From assembly GCF_964019385.1 (NCBI RefSeq), contig NC_088645.1, positions 43,786,173-43,850,172 on the forward strand: 64,000 nt of DNA, in the 5' to 3' direction. Origin of the DNA: Sycon ciliatum. Its lineage: Eukaryota > Porifera > Calcarea > Leucosolenida > Sycettidae. The first letter of the stretch is position 1. The number at the start of each line of letters is the position of its first letter. Positions 43,158-53,373 of this stretch are shown piece after piece. A program made the position numbers and the translations under genes. A model generated the notes under the pieces. The model was not told where the DNA came from and did no database searches. It was given only the letters and a program-made list of their open reading frames with translations.

Positions 43158-43200
43158 GCTGTCTGATGAAGTGTTCTGACACGAAACTCGGAGTAACAGC
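43158..43200 (+). ncRNA. Hammerhead-like sequence with good stems but one extra base
   Basis: Stem I GCTGT/ACAGC, core CTGATGA (43163-43169), stem II GTGT-TCTG-ACAC, GAAA (43183-43186), stem III CTC/GAG, cleavage position A43195. One unpaired A (43170) sits between the core and stem II, which would weaken the fold. Confidence 0.4.
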
Positions 43201-43849
43201 GGAATGAGACTTGTTTGATTCATTGCTGTGTAATATTTGTACAGTCATGTACATGTATATGTACGAGTGTAGTACTCAATCTGAAAGCCACAGGTTTTGA
43301 CTCTTTTGAGTATTTTATTCAGAATGATGGTGGTAAACACGCACATGGCAATCTGTACGAGTGTAGTAAAAAGTCAAGTTCGCACCTCCGCGTTACAACC
43401 AGCTATACAATTGTATTGAGAAACACAACCAGCTTCGGAAGTTTGGGAAGTTTCGCTCGTGCCAGGCCACAACCATCCCTGAAATCCAGGGTGGCAGATG
43501 CAGCGCCTTAAGTTACGGCGAGGGTGAGGTGGTAACTCTCACAACCAATGCCCGACAAGGGGCAAACCTCGTGAGCTGCATCCGTGTTACCCTCACTTCC
43601 GACTCGGGTGGGGGGTCAACGATTAAAATAAAAGAAAGGAGTAAACGTTATCACTCAGTATCGAGCTACATGTACATGTACATGTACTAGTACATAAATG
43701 TACCCAATGCTGTAGACAGCGAAATGCTAGTAACCATGTCTTGAAAACACACAAAAAAACGGTACAGGTGGACGGTCGAAGTTAGCGTGAACGGCAAAAT
43801 GCTAACCATGTCTACTAATTTTAAGATAGCTCATCGCTCTAGCGCCAGA

Positions 43850-44075
43850 GTGAAATGTAGTGGGCAATGCGTAATGCAGCAGCACTGTTGAGCAGCCCTT
43901 CGAGAGTGCTCAACGAGACGAAAGTCGAGGAGCCATATCCCAAATGCTGTAGACAGCAAGCTGTTTCGGCCATAAAGGCCTCATCACTACAACTACGAGA
44001 TTTTGTTTAAAGTAAGCCAAGCTGCTGGCCATGGTGCAAAGGAGGCACCCCAGACATGAATGAATGTCTGTAACG
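43850..44075 (-). repeat. Dispersed repeat carrying the hammerhead motif, copy 2
   Basis: This is the diverged partner of 16085-16290, in reverse orientation in gene-poor DNA. Short GCTGTAGACAGC duplicates lie upstream at 43710-43725. Confidence 0.5.
43946..43993 (-). ncRNA. Second copy of the hammerhead motif, core mutated
   Basis: This is the same fold and sequence as 16231-16276: stem I GTTGTA/TACAGC, stem II GGCC/GGCC, stem III CAG/CTG, GTC cleavage site. The core reads GTGATGA instead of CTGATGA; the C3 change should abolish activity. The surrounding about 150 bp also match the 16100-16290 copy (CACCTTTGCACCATG-like block). Confidence 0.55.
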
Positions 44076-45009
44076 AGCAAATATCACCGGACATGGCCAA
44101 ATTTCCGATTTCGCTCGAAGTTGGCTCCTTTTATCTCTAGGTGGACCTAACTCACCTACTATGACAGTTTGGTCCAGAAACCCTCCGTTCTTTAGAATTG
44201 ATCAGCAAAAGCAGACCTATTTTCTCAAGTGCAGCTTTATCGAGCCACACATTTTATTCTATCGCCATCATAATATTGGGCATCGATGCCCGTTTGGTTT
44301 GCGATGTAAAATAAAACTTCAAACAAACTAAATAGGACTAGTTTTTCAAAATATTGTTTTGCACTGAAATTGTTCGTTTGTATTTGACGGTCATGTACAC
44401 GAAGTGTGAAGCGGATTGGACAAGGGGAAAGTGAGTAACAAATGAATCAGAAGGGTGCACACTCTAGGTGGAATAACGTGCACAATATCCAAAACATTTT
44501 AAATGCACTTCTATGAGGATGATGGACACTCCGCTTCCCTTTAGTTGCTTATCCATGTCCAGAACATCGTGGGATTGATTTCTGGCTTAGGCAGGATTTC
44601 GTTTCTTGTTCTAGTAGTTTGGCTGCCTACTGAGTCCAAAGCACAAAGTGATCAGTTGACTTCATTCCATTGACCATCAGCGCAAGATAACCATGGTAAC
44701 ACAAGCGCCTAGTTTAGCGCCAGTCGCTATGTCGATACCGACATACATGTACATGTACATTGCAACTGGTACTCAGCTTCGAGTCCTTGCTTGGCCTCAT
44801 GAACTACAGGAAATTCACTGGTGCGCCGATGAGCTGATATCGACCCACTTCCAGCGCAGTACCTGTCTACGCAGCCTTGCACAACTCTTGAACTGATTCT
44901 CTTGTACAGCTTCGCGGAGAGATGCTAGTAAAGGAAAACCACGTGATGTCGAGCAGCGGTGGGAATACACGAGCGACTCGCATCTGCAAGGAAGGATCCG
45001 TCTCCTTTC

Positions 45010-45450
45010 TTCTTTGAAAAGGACAATTTCGATTTTTACAACTATCACAGCTCACAGGCAAAGACGAAAACATTGCGCAGTGGGAGCATAGTGATGGACG
45101 TGATGGTGTGATGGTGAGGCTTTTTTGCCCTCAGCCGACCTGAGGTCTCGGCGTCATGGGGGCATAAAACGCACCAAAAAAAGAAGAAGAAAAAATGAAA
45201 GGAATGACAGGTACGTGATACGAAATGTTAGGAGGAGAGACAGTGCATTAGAAGGAGAGACCGTGCATTAGAAGGAGAGACAGTGCATTAGAAGGAGAGA
45301 CAGTGCATTAGAAGGAGAGGCAGTGCATTAGAAGGAGAGACAGTGCATTAGAAGGAGAGACAGTGCATAAGGAGGAGAGACAGTGCATTAGAAGGAAGGA
45401 AAAAATAAGACAGACAGTATTAGGATGAGTAGGAGAGAAGAGCAATTTCA
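45010..45450 (-). repeat. LINE 3' UTR copies with an expanded 20-bp tandem repeat
   Basis: The stretch 45180-45450 matches the LINE 3' UTR at 53200-53373, but the AGAAGGAGAGACAGTGCATT unit is repeated about 8 times (45228-45400). The stretch 45010-45170 matches 51336-51430 (TCACAGCTCACAGGCAAAGA), the 3' end of another LINE. Confidence 0.6.
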
Positions 45451-46264
45451 GCGCGACTTTACAGAAACGTGATTTCTCCATTTCCCGGCAAAACCTATTG
45501 CCTATTGGTCAATTTTAGCTGATCACGGCTCAGATATTTAACTAAAGTCGGTAAAAACACGAACTGAAAGACCTTCAAACAAGGTACAAGAACAAGGGTT
45601 CACTGCTGTTCAATGGCGGCCACTACGAAGGCCATCTTCAAGGGCCAGTAGCAGCGAGGTTACGTTCTGAAATTGGGGGTAGACCACCACCATAGTCTGC
45701 TACAACATGTCCCCAAGCGCCAACAAGTCTTGAATAAAGCTATCAACTGAAATTCACTTTGGAAATATTCAAATTTCAAACTCTCCAACGGCCATGCACT
45801 AGCCGAATCCAACGGCGTGGCAGGAAAGCACCCACGAAGAGCCTCCATATGCCTTTTGGCTACGCTACCAGCACTCGCCGAACTTGACACTTGACTGACT
45901 CACGACTGCCATCCAGAGTACACGAGAAGTCCATCGAGCCTTCGACTCGGCAAACCTGCAAGAAAGCAGCACTCCCTGCTCAATACACAGAGTTTCCGGG
46001 AAATCACCCAGTCCACTTATCAGAGTGGTGCGTTCTTGCAGGTTTGCCGAGCGGAAGGTGCGACGTGCTCCTGTGTGCTGCGGATGGCAGTCGAGAGTCA
46101 GTCAAGTGTCAAGTTCGTCAGGAAGCGTGTGTTCCAAGTAGGAACAACCAACTAACTTACTTGATCACTAATATCAGCGAAGTCGCAACTTCTAAATGTA
46201 CGCTACTGGTACCTTCTGACGCACCAAGACGGAAAGGCGCCCATGAAGCTGGATGGACCTTCAG

Positions 46265-46268
46265 GTCC

Positions 46269-46300
<32 letters not shown>

Positions 46301-46365
46301 GCCTCTATCTGTTTGTCTGCCTGTCCTTTTGGCTCTTTGTCTGTCTGTCTGCCTGGCTGTCCACA
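46265..46365. repeat. GTCT tetranucleotide repeat
   Basis: (CTGT)n, about 100 bp with interruptions, at the end of the LINE fragment. Confidence 0.85.
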
Positions 46366-46836
46366 GAGACTTGTAGGCGCCTTCCTTGAATGCCTGCATT
46401 CCCTTCTGCGTGGGAAGGTTGCGTAGCAGGGCAGATGGGAGACGATTCCAGTCTTGGATCGTGGCATAGGGGAATGATCGGAGAGCACTATTACGGGATG
46501 TTACGGGATGGCAGTGTCGGTGCTAGTTGCTAAGTTGGTGCTGGTGCCGCTCCTCTTGCTGGTGGCGAGTGGAGCGCCGGTGCTGGTTAGCAACTGCCCT
46601 CAGTGGTGTCAGGGTGGTCAGGATTTGGGGACCGTCAGTCCAATGCAGCTTGTACAGGCATGTGAGTGCTGCGACTTGACGCCCAACAGTGAGGCTTGGG
46701 AGGTATGACCCTGGGCCGATGAGCTTTAGGGCTCGGTGCTGTACCTGGTCCAGCTGGTTCAGGGTAGACTGGGAGGTACCCAACCATGAAAGCGGGCAGT
46801 ACGCAAATACTGGGCGGACGAAGCCGCGGTACACTT
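46365..46836 (-). pseudogene. LINE reverse-transcriptase C-terminal fragment
   Basis: Translation in shifting frames gives GFVRPVFAYCPLSWLG and QVQHRALKLIGP, then, after a frame change, SFPYATIQDWNRLPSALL. These are the typical C-terminal 'thumb and tail' sequences of LINE ORF2. The fragment directly abuts the 3' end of the full LINE and continues into a GTCT microsatellite. Confidence 0.7.
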
Positions 46837-47082
46837 TATTATTATTATTAGACACAATCTCATAGCATGTGACAAGCATAGCTAATGCAGGGACAGAATC
46901 CCCTGAGACAAGGGCGTTGAGCCAGCCACGGCAATAGTAAGCTAGGAAAACAAAGCAAATATGAATTAGAGCAGAAAATGAATGGAAAATTACAAAGAAA
47001 AACGATTAACGGAAGTGAGCACTATCAAAATTCGTGCATCACCCAGGTATTCGAGAATGTTCTTCGATGATAATTATTGCGT

Positions 47083-50000
47083 CTAGTTCAGTTGTGATAG
47101 TAGATCTTTAAACTGACCAATAGAAGAACAAGTTTTCAGACCGTATGGTAATGATAACCAATGAGAGTAGCCGGAAAACAAAGGGGACTTTAGATACTGG
47201 GCTGACTTAACAAGAGGCAGGATGAGCGCGTTACGGGTTGAGCTTGTCGAAAACCAATTGTACTTCATCATGTGTGAAGGGGTTTTATGAAGAAATATTT
47301 TATGAACCAGTGTACAGAGATGGTGCTTATGACGAACGGAGAGAGGAGAAGTGTGTGCAAGTCGATAAAGGGCATCCGAAGGAAAACATCGATCCTTGTT
47401 GTAAAGAATTTTAAGTATAAATCTATGGTGGACTTCTAATTGGTTCAGAGTTGTGTCAGAAAGGCCACACCAAGCGGTATCGCAATAGTCGAATATAGGG
47501 AGAATATAGCACTGATAAAATAATAGTTTACACTGGATGGGCAAATGAGTGCAATGTGGTTGTAGTACCCCTAATGCTGAACTGGTTCGCTTGCATACAC
47601 AGTTGACATGTGCAGCCCAAGAGAGTTTGCAGTCAAACATCACACCGAGATGTTTGTGCTGAGTAACAACACGGATAGGCATAGTCGAGTCAGGGAAGTA
47701 TAATGGTTGATCAGGAGGGGATGAAGAAATATACATGGCTTCTGTCTTGTCTAAATTGGGCTGGAGTTTCCACGTTTGCATCCACATGACAGTGCTGTTG
47801 ATGCGATGCTGCATGGTAAGGAGTAATTGTGCAGGGGAGGAATCAGAACAGATAAGGCCAGTGTCATCCGCATACAAACTAACATCGGGGACAACTGAAG
47901 GTAGGTCATTAACGTAAAGCAAGAATAACAAAGGACCCAGAATGGAACCTTGGGGCACTCCAGACGTTACAGGGAGGGGATCAGACAAGAAATAAGACAA
48001 GCGAACAGCCTGAGAACGAGCAGACAGATACGAGGAGATCCAACGCAAGGCAGCATCCTCCACCCGGAAGGTGACCTCCAACTTGGCAAGTAAGCCACGA
48101 TGCCAAACGGTGTCGAATGCCTTAGCCAAGTCGAAAAACACCATTCCCACATGCTCCCCACAGTTCCTCTTTGTCGCTATGTCTTGGACAAGTCGAGTCA
48201 CCTGGTATTGAGTTGAGTCACCACGGCAGAATCCCGACTGAGCTGGTGAGAGAGCCGGAGCGATGTGCAGGTAGAGGGAATCGAACACAATACGCTCACA
48301 AAGTTTGGAAACTGTGCGCAGCAGAGAGATGGGGCGGTAGTTTGCCGGGCAAGCACGGGAGCCTTTATTCTTGTAAAGCGGTGTCACGATGGCGGATTTC
48401 CAATCCTGTGGGAATGTACCAGTTCGAAATGACATATTAAAAATAATGGCGAGAGGATAGGCTATTGATGGTGCAAGAGACTGCAGCACTTCATTCGGGA
48501 TCCCATCTGAGCCGGGAGACTTTCCACATTTCAGGCGCTTCAGATATTTCCGAACTTGAAACGTAGTGACAGTGATTGTACGGAACGGAACAGATATGAA
48601 AGGCGACTGGGACAAAGGGGGAATGCGCCACGAAGGATCATCAGGTAGCCCAAATGAGGTGAACTGAGTGTTCAGAACATCAGCTATGCTCTTGGGGGAC
48701 GTGGCGACCGTACCGTCGGATGCTATCATCGTTTGGGGCATGACACGGCCGGAAGTGTGCCGCTGTGCTCGCACAAACTGAAAGAGTGTAGGTCGATTCG
48801 GTGACGTTAGTGATGCTTGGATGGAGCGTATATATTGACGATGTGCTTGCCGAGACAGGTGCTTTACAGCATTCCTTTGTCGGTTATAAGCTGCATGATT
48901 TACTGCTGTCGGATATTTTTTGTACACACTGTATAGATCACGCTTGCGTTTTACAGCAGACCTGAGCTCAGCAGTAACCCATGGTGGAGATTGCATGCGG
49001 GGTCGTGGAGATGTCACAGTGTGGGTGGCTCCGAATGAGGTGAGGTGACGACGGAAGGCGGACTGGAGCTCACAATCAAAGTGATGAAGTGCGTCATTAA
49101 CATCAGTGTACGAGTTCAGAGAGGACCAGTTGTAGCCAGCTAAATCAGCGTTGATTAATTGCCAAAGGTGCGAAGGTACTTGTTTGAAGCGATACAGTGA
49201 AGAGGGAGGACCAGTGGAAGAGTTGGGGAAGTAGTTCGAAATAGGGGCGTAACATAAAGTGCAAACAATCTGTATATGGTCAGACATACCCAAGGGAGGT
49301 GCTTGGTCAATTGAGCGCACGAGGCGTGGTCGGTTGGTGATCACCAAGTCCAGACACGAAACAGAGCCATTAGGCGAGGAATGAGTGGGGAAGTCAACCA
49401 TCTGGTGGAGCCCAAGAGCAGAAAATACTGTGCTAAGGAGATCACCAGCCTTCGAGGTAGAATCGGTGGGACACCAGCTTGAGTTGTGGGCGTTGAAATC
49501 GCCAGTCACTAACAGATCATAAGAATCTAAACAGACTGACTGTAATGCCTCAACAAACATGTCACAAAAGTACGACAATTGCATTGTGCTCTGTGAGGGT
49601 GGTCGATACATGCAGCATAGTAAGATGGGATTCTGAGATTGAGTAGAGGGGGAGCCAAGTTCAAGCCACACAGACTCGCAGCCAGGGCGTTGAAGGTCGG
49701 CACGAGGGGAGACGTACGGAAAGGAGTCCGAACGGACAAGTACGGCAACACCCCCATACCCACGGCTACAATGCGCTGACCGATTGTCTTCCGGAGGTCG
49801 ATCTCTGCGGATGCAGATATAGCCTGACAGTGAGAGCGGGTTCGAGGGACAGAGCCACGTCTCTGTTAGGCAGATTATGTCAGGCTTAGCACATTCGGCA
49901 ATAACGCAGAGCTCAGACAACTTGTTGACAACAGAGCGACAATTCAGAGATACTAGGGTTAAATCACGCTGGGATTTAGGGAAAAAAGGGAACGCTGATG

Positions 50001-50127
50001 AATTTAGCGCTGGACATGCAATGTGTGCGGGTCGGCCAGAGGAGGGCTGAGCGGGGTAGAGCCGGTGGGCTAGTTTCGATCGTGGGGTGAATACAGGGGC
50101 GTTGGGATTTAGTCGTTGTTGCTGCAT
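47083..50127 (-). CDS. LINE ORF2: APE endonuclease and reverse transcriptase, 1014 aa
   Basis: Residues about 55-290 form an AP-endonuclease-like domain with N62 (LNCRS), E89 (LTETWL), D210 and N212 (GDFNAHN), and S282-D283-H284. Residues about 530-830 form the reverse transcriptase: FDLAKAFD with D666, [11 protein letters not shown], and the catalytic YADD at 752-755. The C-terminal region has the usual LINE tail, with no RNase H seen. The protein nicks the target and primes cDNA synthesis. The frame is uninterrupted, suggesting a recent insertion. Confidence 0.92.
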   Translation of the reverse strand: MQQQRLNPNAPVFTPRSKLAHRLYPAQPSSGRPAHIACPALNSSAFPFFPKSQRDLTLVSLNCRSVVNKLSELCVIAECAKPDIICLTETWLCPSNPLSLSGYICIRRDRPPEDNRSAHCSRGYGGVAVLVRSDSFPYVSPRADLQRPGCESVWLELGSPSTQSQNPILLCCMYRPPSQSTMQLSYFCDMFVEALQSVCLDSYDLLVTGDFNAHNSSWCPTDSTSKAGDLLSTVFSALGLHQMVDFPTHSSPNGSVSCLDLVITNRPRLVRSIDQAPPLGMSDHIQIVCTLCYAPISNYFPNSSTGPPSSLYRFKQVPSHLWQLINADLAGYNWSSLNSYTDVNDALHHFDCELQSAFRRHLTSFGATHTVTSPRPRMQSPPWVTAELRSAVKRKRDLYSVYKKYPTAVNHAAYNRQRNAVKHLSRQAHRQYIRSIQASLTSPNRPTLFQFVRAQRHTSGRVMPQTMIASDGTVATSPKSIADVLNTQFTSFGLPDDPSWRIPPLSQSPFISVPFRTITVTTFQVRKYLKRLKCGKSPGSDGIPNEVLQSLAPSIAYPLAIIFNMSFRTGTFPQDWKSAIVTPLYKNKGSRACPANYRPISLLRTVSKLCERIVFDSLYLHIAPALSPAQSGFCRGDSTQYQVTRLVQDIATKRNCGEHVGMVFFDLAKAFDTVWHRGLLAKLEVTFRVEDAALRWISSYLSARSQAVRLSYFLSDPLPVTSGVPQGSILGPLLFLLYVNDLPSVVPDVSLYADDTGLICSDSSPAQLLLTMQHRINSTVMWMQTWKLQPNLDKTEAMYISSSPPDQPLYFPDSTMPIRVVTQHKHLGVMFDCKLSWAAHVNCVCKRTSSALGVLQPHCTHLPIQCKLLFYQCYILPIFDYCDTAWCGLSDTTLNQLEVHHRFILKILYNKDRCFPSDALYRLAHTSPLSVRHKHHLCTLVHKIFLHKTPSHMMKYNWFSTSSTRNALILPLVKSAQYLKSPLFSGYSHWLSLPYGLKTCSSIGQFKDLLSQLN

Positions 50128-50159
50128 CGTTGTGTATGTTGGTTTGTTAGCATGACAGT

Positions 50160-51161
50160 TCAGGATTGATCATCACTGCCTCGCCGCGAAGTAGAAGACG
50201 ACTTGTTACCTTGGGCATCAGCAAAGCGCCACTTTCGCACTGTGTGCTGGATGGTGGCCGGCCAGAATTTGGAGTCGAGAACTTTGTCCTCGTCCGATGC
50301 TGCCACGGTTACGCGAGCATGGCAAGTACCCAGGTACGTGTTTTCTGAAATCGAACAGTTCAGTACGTCAACTTGGCGGGCCTTGCACCACGCTGTTATT
50401 GACTCTGCCCTGCAACCCGGACTGACATTTCCAACGTACAGAACAAGCTTCTTTGTACGTTCAGGCCCTGTTAGCACACGCGGGTCGGCTGCCCGGGGCT
50501 GAGGTTTCACGTAGCGTGACGTAACCCTACGGCGTGTGACTTCCGACCACTCTGCACCTGCAGCACTCGACCCTGGGTTGGATTGCTCAGGTGGGTGTGG
50601 TCTGGTGCCATGCATTGACAAAACAGGCTGCGACAAATGGCTGGAGGTGGTGTGAGCGGGGGTCATATGGTGAGTACTAGAACCCGTACTACCCTGTGTG
50701 TACTGCATAGGACCAGAGGAAATATGGGTGCGTGCACGTGGGGGATTCAAGTCTCCTACGGCGGTGCTGTACAACTTCCCGCCGGACATTGCCAAATTTT
50801 GCTGTGCTTCCTGTACGAGAGGGTGTACACAGATTTCCGGTTGTTGGAGCCCCTGAACTTCCCGCCTGAGTTGTTGCACTTCTAATTCCAGACTCAGGAT
50901 TTTGTCGGCTCTATCCTGTCTCAAGGAGACAATTTCCAGTGACATGCAGCTAATTGAGTCAGTAAGGCTTACAATTGCGAGTTGGAGCTCCGATGTGGGT
51001 AGCGAACTCTGCGCCAACACGCCCACTCCACGCTTCCTCAGCTCGCTCACCAGATCCGGCCGGGAGAGGCTCGAGGCTTTATCCACAGACATTTGCTCGC
51101 CGATCTTGATGAGCTCCTCATAGCCAACCAAAGCCAGATCCATGCCTTCGTTTGTCGCCAT
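50160..51161 (-). CDS. LINE ORF1 protein, 333 aa
   Basis: This is the RNA-binding partner protein of the LINE. Residues about 70-110 have leucine heptads (SLELEVQQLRREVQGLQQ) consistent with a coiled coil. The middle is low-complexity Ser/Thr/Pro. Residues about 235-310 form a compact domain (KLVLYVGNVSPGC, later RVTVAASDEDKVLDSKFWP) seen in ORF1 of CR1-like LINEs. It ends 32 bp before ORF2. Confidence 0.8.
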   Translation of the reverse strand: MATNEGMDLALVGYEELIKIGEQMSVDKASSLSRPDLVSELRKRGVGVLAQSSLPTSELQLAIVSLTDSISCMSLEIVSLRQDRADKILSLELEVQQLRREVQGLQQPEICVHPLVQEAQQNLAMSGGKLYSTAVGDLNPPRARTHISSGPMQYTQGSTGSSTHHMTPAHTTSSHLSQPVLSMHGTRPHPPEQSNPGSSAAGAEWSEVTRRRVTSRYVKPQPRAADPRVLTGPERTKKLVLYVGNVSPGCRAESITAWCKARQVDVLNCSISENTYLGTCHARVTVAASDEDKVLDSKFWPATIQHTVRKWRFADAQGNKSSSTSRRGSDDQS

Positions 51162-51299
51162 TGGTACTGTTGGTCTCTTCTATTAGTTCTAAGCAATAAT
51201 GGGGAGGGGTAGTTCTGTAGAGAGACGCACCTCGAGGCTAATCCTCGGAGCACAAAAATGTCAAACCGCACCCTACTTTCACTTCCCATTCCGGACACG

Positions 51300-51430
51300 G
51301 TATTTATTTTATTTTATTTTTTTATTTTTTTTACAATGATCACAGCTCACAGGCAAAGACAAAAAATTGCATAGTGGGAGCATAGTGATGATGAGGCTTT
51401 TTGCCCTCACTCCTCAGCCAACCTGCGGCA
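51300..51430 (-). repeat. Truncated LINE 3' end
   Basis: On the minus strand it ends in an A-rich tail at 51300-51335, and it matches 45040-45140. It lies directly upstream of the full-length LINE. Confidence 0.5.
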
Positions 51431-51555
51431 GATTATTATTATAAATACTGGACATGGATATTGAATTAAACTGTACTCAGTGACTTTTTAAATTTTACAG
51501 GCTACGTTTTATTGTTATTATTATTGTAAAGAGGCGACGTGGAGACAATAATCTT

Positions 51556-51736
51556 AATAATGCAATGAATATAACTAAATGCGCACTCATATCACAACCA
51601 TGGGGACGAATCATGTATTCCAGAACGTTTTCACGAATTCCATTGATAATTGTGACAAGAAAACGTTCTGGAATACATGATTCGTCCCCATGGTTGTGAT
51701 ATGAGTGCGCATTTAGTTATAATTCATTGCATTATT
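51556..51736. repeat. Near-perfect 76-bp inverted repeat
   Basis: The arms 51556-51631 and 51659-51736 are almost exact reverse complements (CATATCACAACCATGGGGAC and flanks), with a loop of about 27 bp. It could be a MITE; the class is unknown. Confidence 0.75.
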
Positions 51737-51918
51737 ATTGTAAAGCTTTCCTTTTGATCTTGTCTCTTATTGTTGTGACCTTTCCACAATAATTGTGTTG
51801 CATTGTCAAAAAAAAACAAAAAAAACAAAAAAAAGAATTTCATAACCGCAATCAGTAATACAAGCTGGATCGACATTTGTGTACACTGTATTGTAAAACT
51901 GTGGAGACAATATGCAAT

Positions 51919-52680
51919 AAAACGATGAAAAATGTGAAGAAATTCCTGCCGTCGGTGGTTCCTTCGTCAGTGCCCCCGGCGGCTTTGGCTAGGGTGGTGC
52001 CGCTTGCGGTCCCGGTCTCACTGCCTCCTCCTGATCCTCCGCCGTCGGCTCTTGCGGCGGTGGAGCTTGCCAGTGACAAACCGCAAGCAACACCGGCCGG
52101 GGCATTGACACTACAATTGCCAACCAAAAAAGACTCACCTTGCGTATTAGCAGCTCCCACACCATCACCAACAATGCAATCTACAGCAACCACAACTAAT
52201 CCACCATCCAAGCCCATTATTGAAAGACCAAGACGATCAACAGCCAACTACAACAGAAACTATGCACTCAACGGACAAGGGCGTAAGGAGGGACGTGAGA
52301 GCAGGGTGACGGCCGAGTCCCGTTCTATGGACCATGTCAGGCGGGATACCAGAGAGAGCGCAGAGGAAGCAGATGATGGGACGGACGGTGATGGGAGCAA
52401 TGAGTCGGAGAGCGACGATTGTAGTGATCGTGAGAGTGCCGGTGAGAATGTTAGCGTTGTGCGTAGGTTTCGTGGTAGCAAGTCTTCAGTGTACAATCAT
52501 CTGTTGGTTAGTCCTGATTGTTGCAATTCGTATTCCGACTCTTCATTCACTGTATTGTGCCGTGGTCGTCATGGTTATGGACTGCAGTTAAAGGTTTTGG
52601 AAGCCATCTGTCAGCGTCTGTATAAGCCTAATTTGTGTGTACAGAAAGATAGTATAATTGGGTTGAAATTGTTCAAGTAA
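51919..52680 (+). pseudogene. Penelope-like ORF C-terminal remnant (GIY-YIG-type tail)
   Basis: The frame is Pro/Ser-rich at first. Residues near the end read SSVYNHLLVSPDCCNSYSDS, then LKVLEAICQRLYKPNLCVQK. This resembles the conserved end of GIY-YIG endonuclease domains of PLEs (S-x-V-x-x-H-L ... EA-x-x-I ... KP-x-L). The catalytic GIY-YIG start is not visible, so the assignment leans on context. The acidic Asp/Ser/Glu block in the middle is unlike the PLEs I know. Confidence 0.45.
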
Positions 52681-52958
52681 AGTGTCATGTTTGGTGCGGC
52701 CAAGCTTGGCCGTTAATGTTCTAGGTGTAATGTACTGCTGTTATTTGTTATCACTTTGTCCTTTCTTCTTTCTTTCTCTTCTTTGTTCACTTTTCAGTTG
52801 CAAGTTTAGTGTTAGTACACACATTCGTTATTGCTCTCGCTTTCATTGTTAAATTTCACACTTGTAAATTTCACTGCTGTTGTTCTTAGTGTTATTTTTC
52901 TAACTTAGATTTTCTATAATTGTTCAATTTTGTTTTCAGTGTCCTTTAGTAGAACGAA

Positions 52959-52996
52959 GATTCCTGATGAGTGTTGTACGAAAACTTGTTTGAATC
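52959..52996 (+). ncRNA. Hammerhead ribozyme motif in the Penelope-like remnant
   Basis: Stem I GATTC (52959-52963) pairs with GAATC (52992-52996). The core CTGATGA is at 52964-52970 and GAAA at 52980-52983. Stem II GTG/TAC has loop TTG. Stem III is a 2-bp stub (AC/GT). The predicted cleavage is after T52991 in a UU context. All invariant core bases are present. Minimal stem III is typical of PLE hammerheads. Confidence 0.55.
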
Positions 52997-53149
52997 ACTT
53001 TCTTTCTCTACACAATTTCTTCACATTTTTCATCGTTTTATTGCACATTGTCTCCACAGTTTTACAATACATGAATACAGTGTACACAAATGTCGATCCA
53101 GCTTGTATTACTGATTGCGGTTATCAAATTGTTGTCTCCTCGCCGTTTG

Positions 53150-53373
53150 TTCAAAAAAAAGAATAAAAATGAATGGAGTGAATAGGTACGTGATTATGAA
53201 ATGTTAGGAGGAGAGACAGTACATTAGAAGGAGGGGAAGGATAAGACAAACAGCGCTAGGAGGAGAAGGAGAGAAAAGAAGAACAGACGTTATTGGGAAT
53301 AGTATGTGGAGCGGAATTTGGAAGTCATGGGGTGAGGCAGATATGATGCTGATGATCAGAGATGGCCATGTGC
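53150..53373 (-). repeat. LINE 3' untranslated region
   Basis: This follows the stop codon of the broken LINE and ends in an A/T-rich tail near 53150. It shares the ACGTGAT, ATGTTAGGAGGAGAGACAGT and later blocks with 45180-45440, showing two copies of one LINE family. Confidence 0.6.

Larger units (their letters stand above)
43205..45005. other. Gene-poor interval with repeat remnants
   Basis: Apart from the hammerhead-bearing repeat at 43850-44075 and ACATGT-repeat patches, I see no coding signal. Confidence 0.5.
46836..51300 (-). mobile_element. Near-complete CR1/Jockey-type LINE, about 4.5 kb
   Basis: The element has a short 5' leader, ORF1 (50160-51161), a 32-bp gap, ORF2 (47083-50127), a roughly 230-bp 3' UTR and a terminal (TAA)n tail read on the minus strand at 46834-46850. 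Both ORFs are open. The 5' limit is set only by where the leader gives way to an A/T-rich tract near 51300. It abuts remains of other LINEs on both sides. Confidence 0.82.
51840..53135 (+). mobile_element. 5'-truncated Penelope-like retroelement with inverted ends
   Basis: An approximately 100-bp sequence at 51840-51945 is repeated in reverse complement at 53013-53130 (shared GATCGACATTTGTGTACACT and AAAACGATGAAAAATGTGAA). Between them lie a coding remnant and a hammerhead motif. Penelope-like elements (PLEs) are known for truncated copies with inverted end extensions and for hammerhead ribozymes in their terminal repeats, so the combination supports this class. No reverse-transcriptase core remains. 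Confidence 0.6.

Noticed and set aside
47735..50885. Plus-strand frames within the LINE
   Set aside because: Antisense shadows of ORF1 and ORF2.
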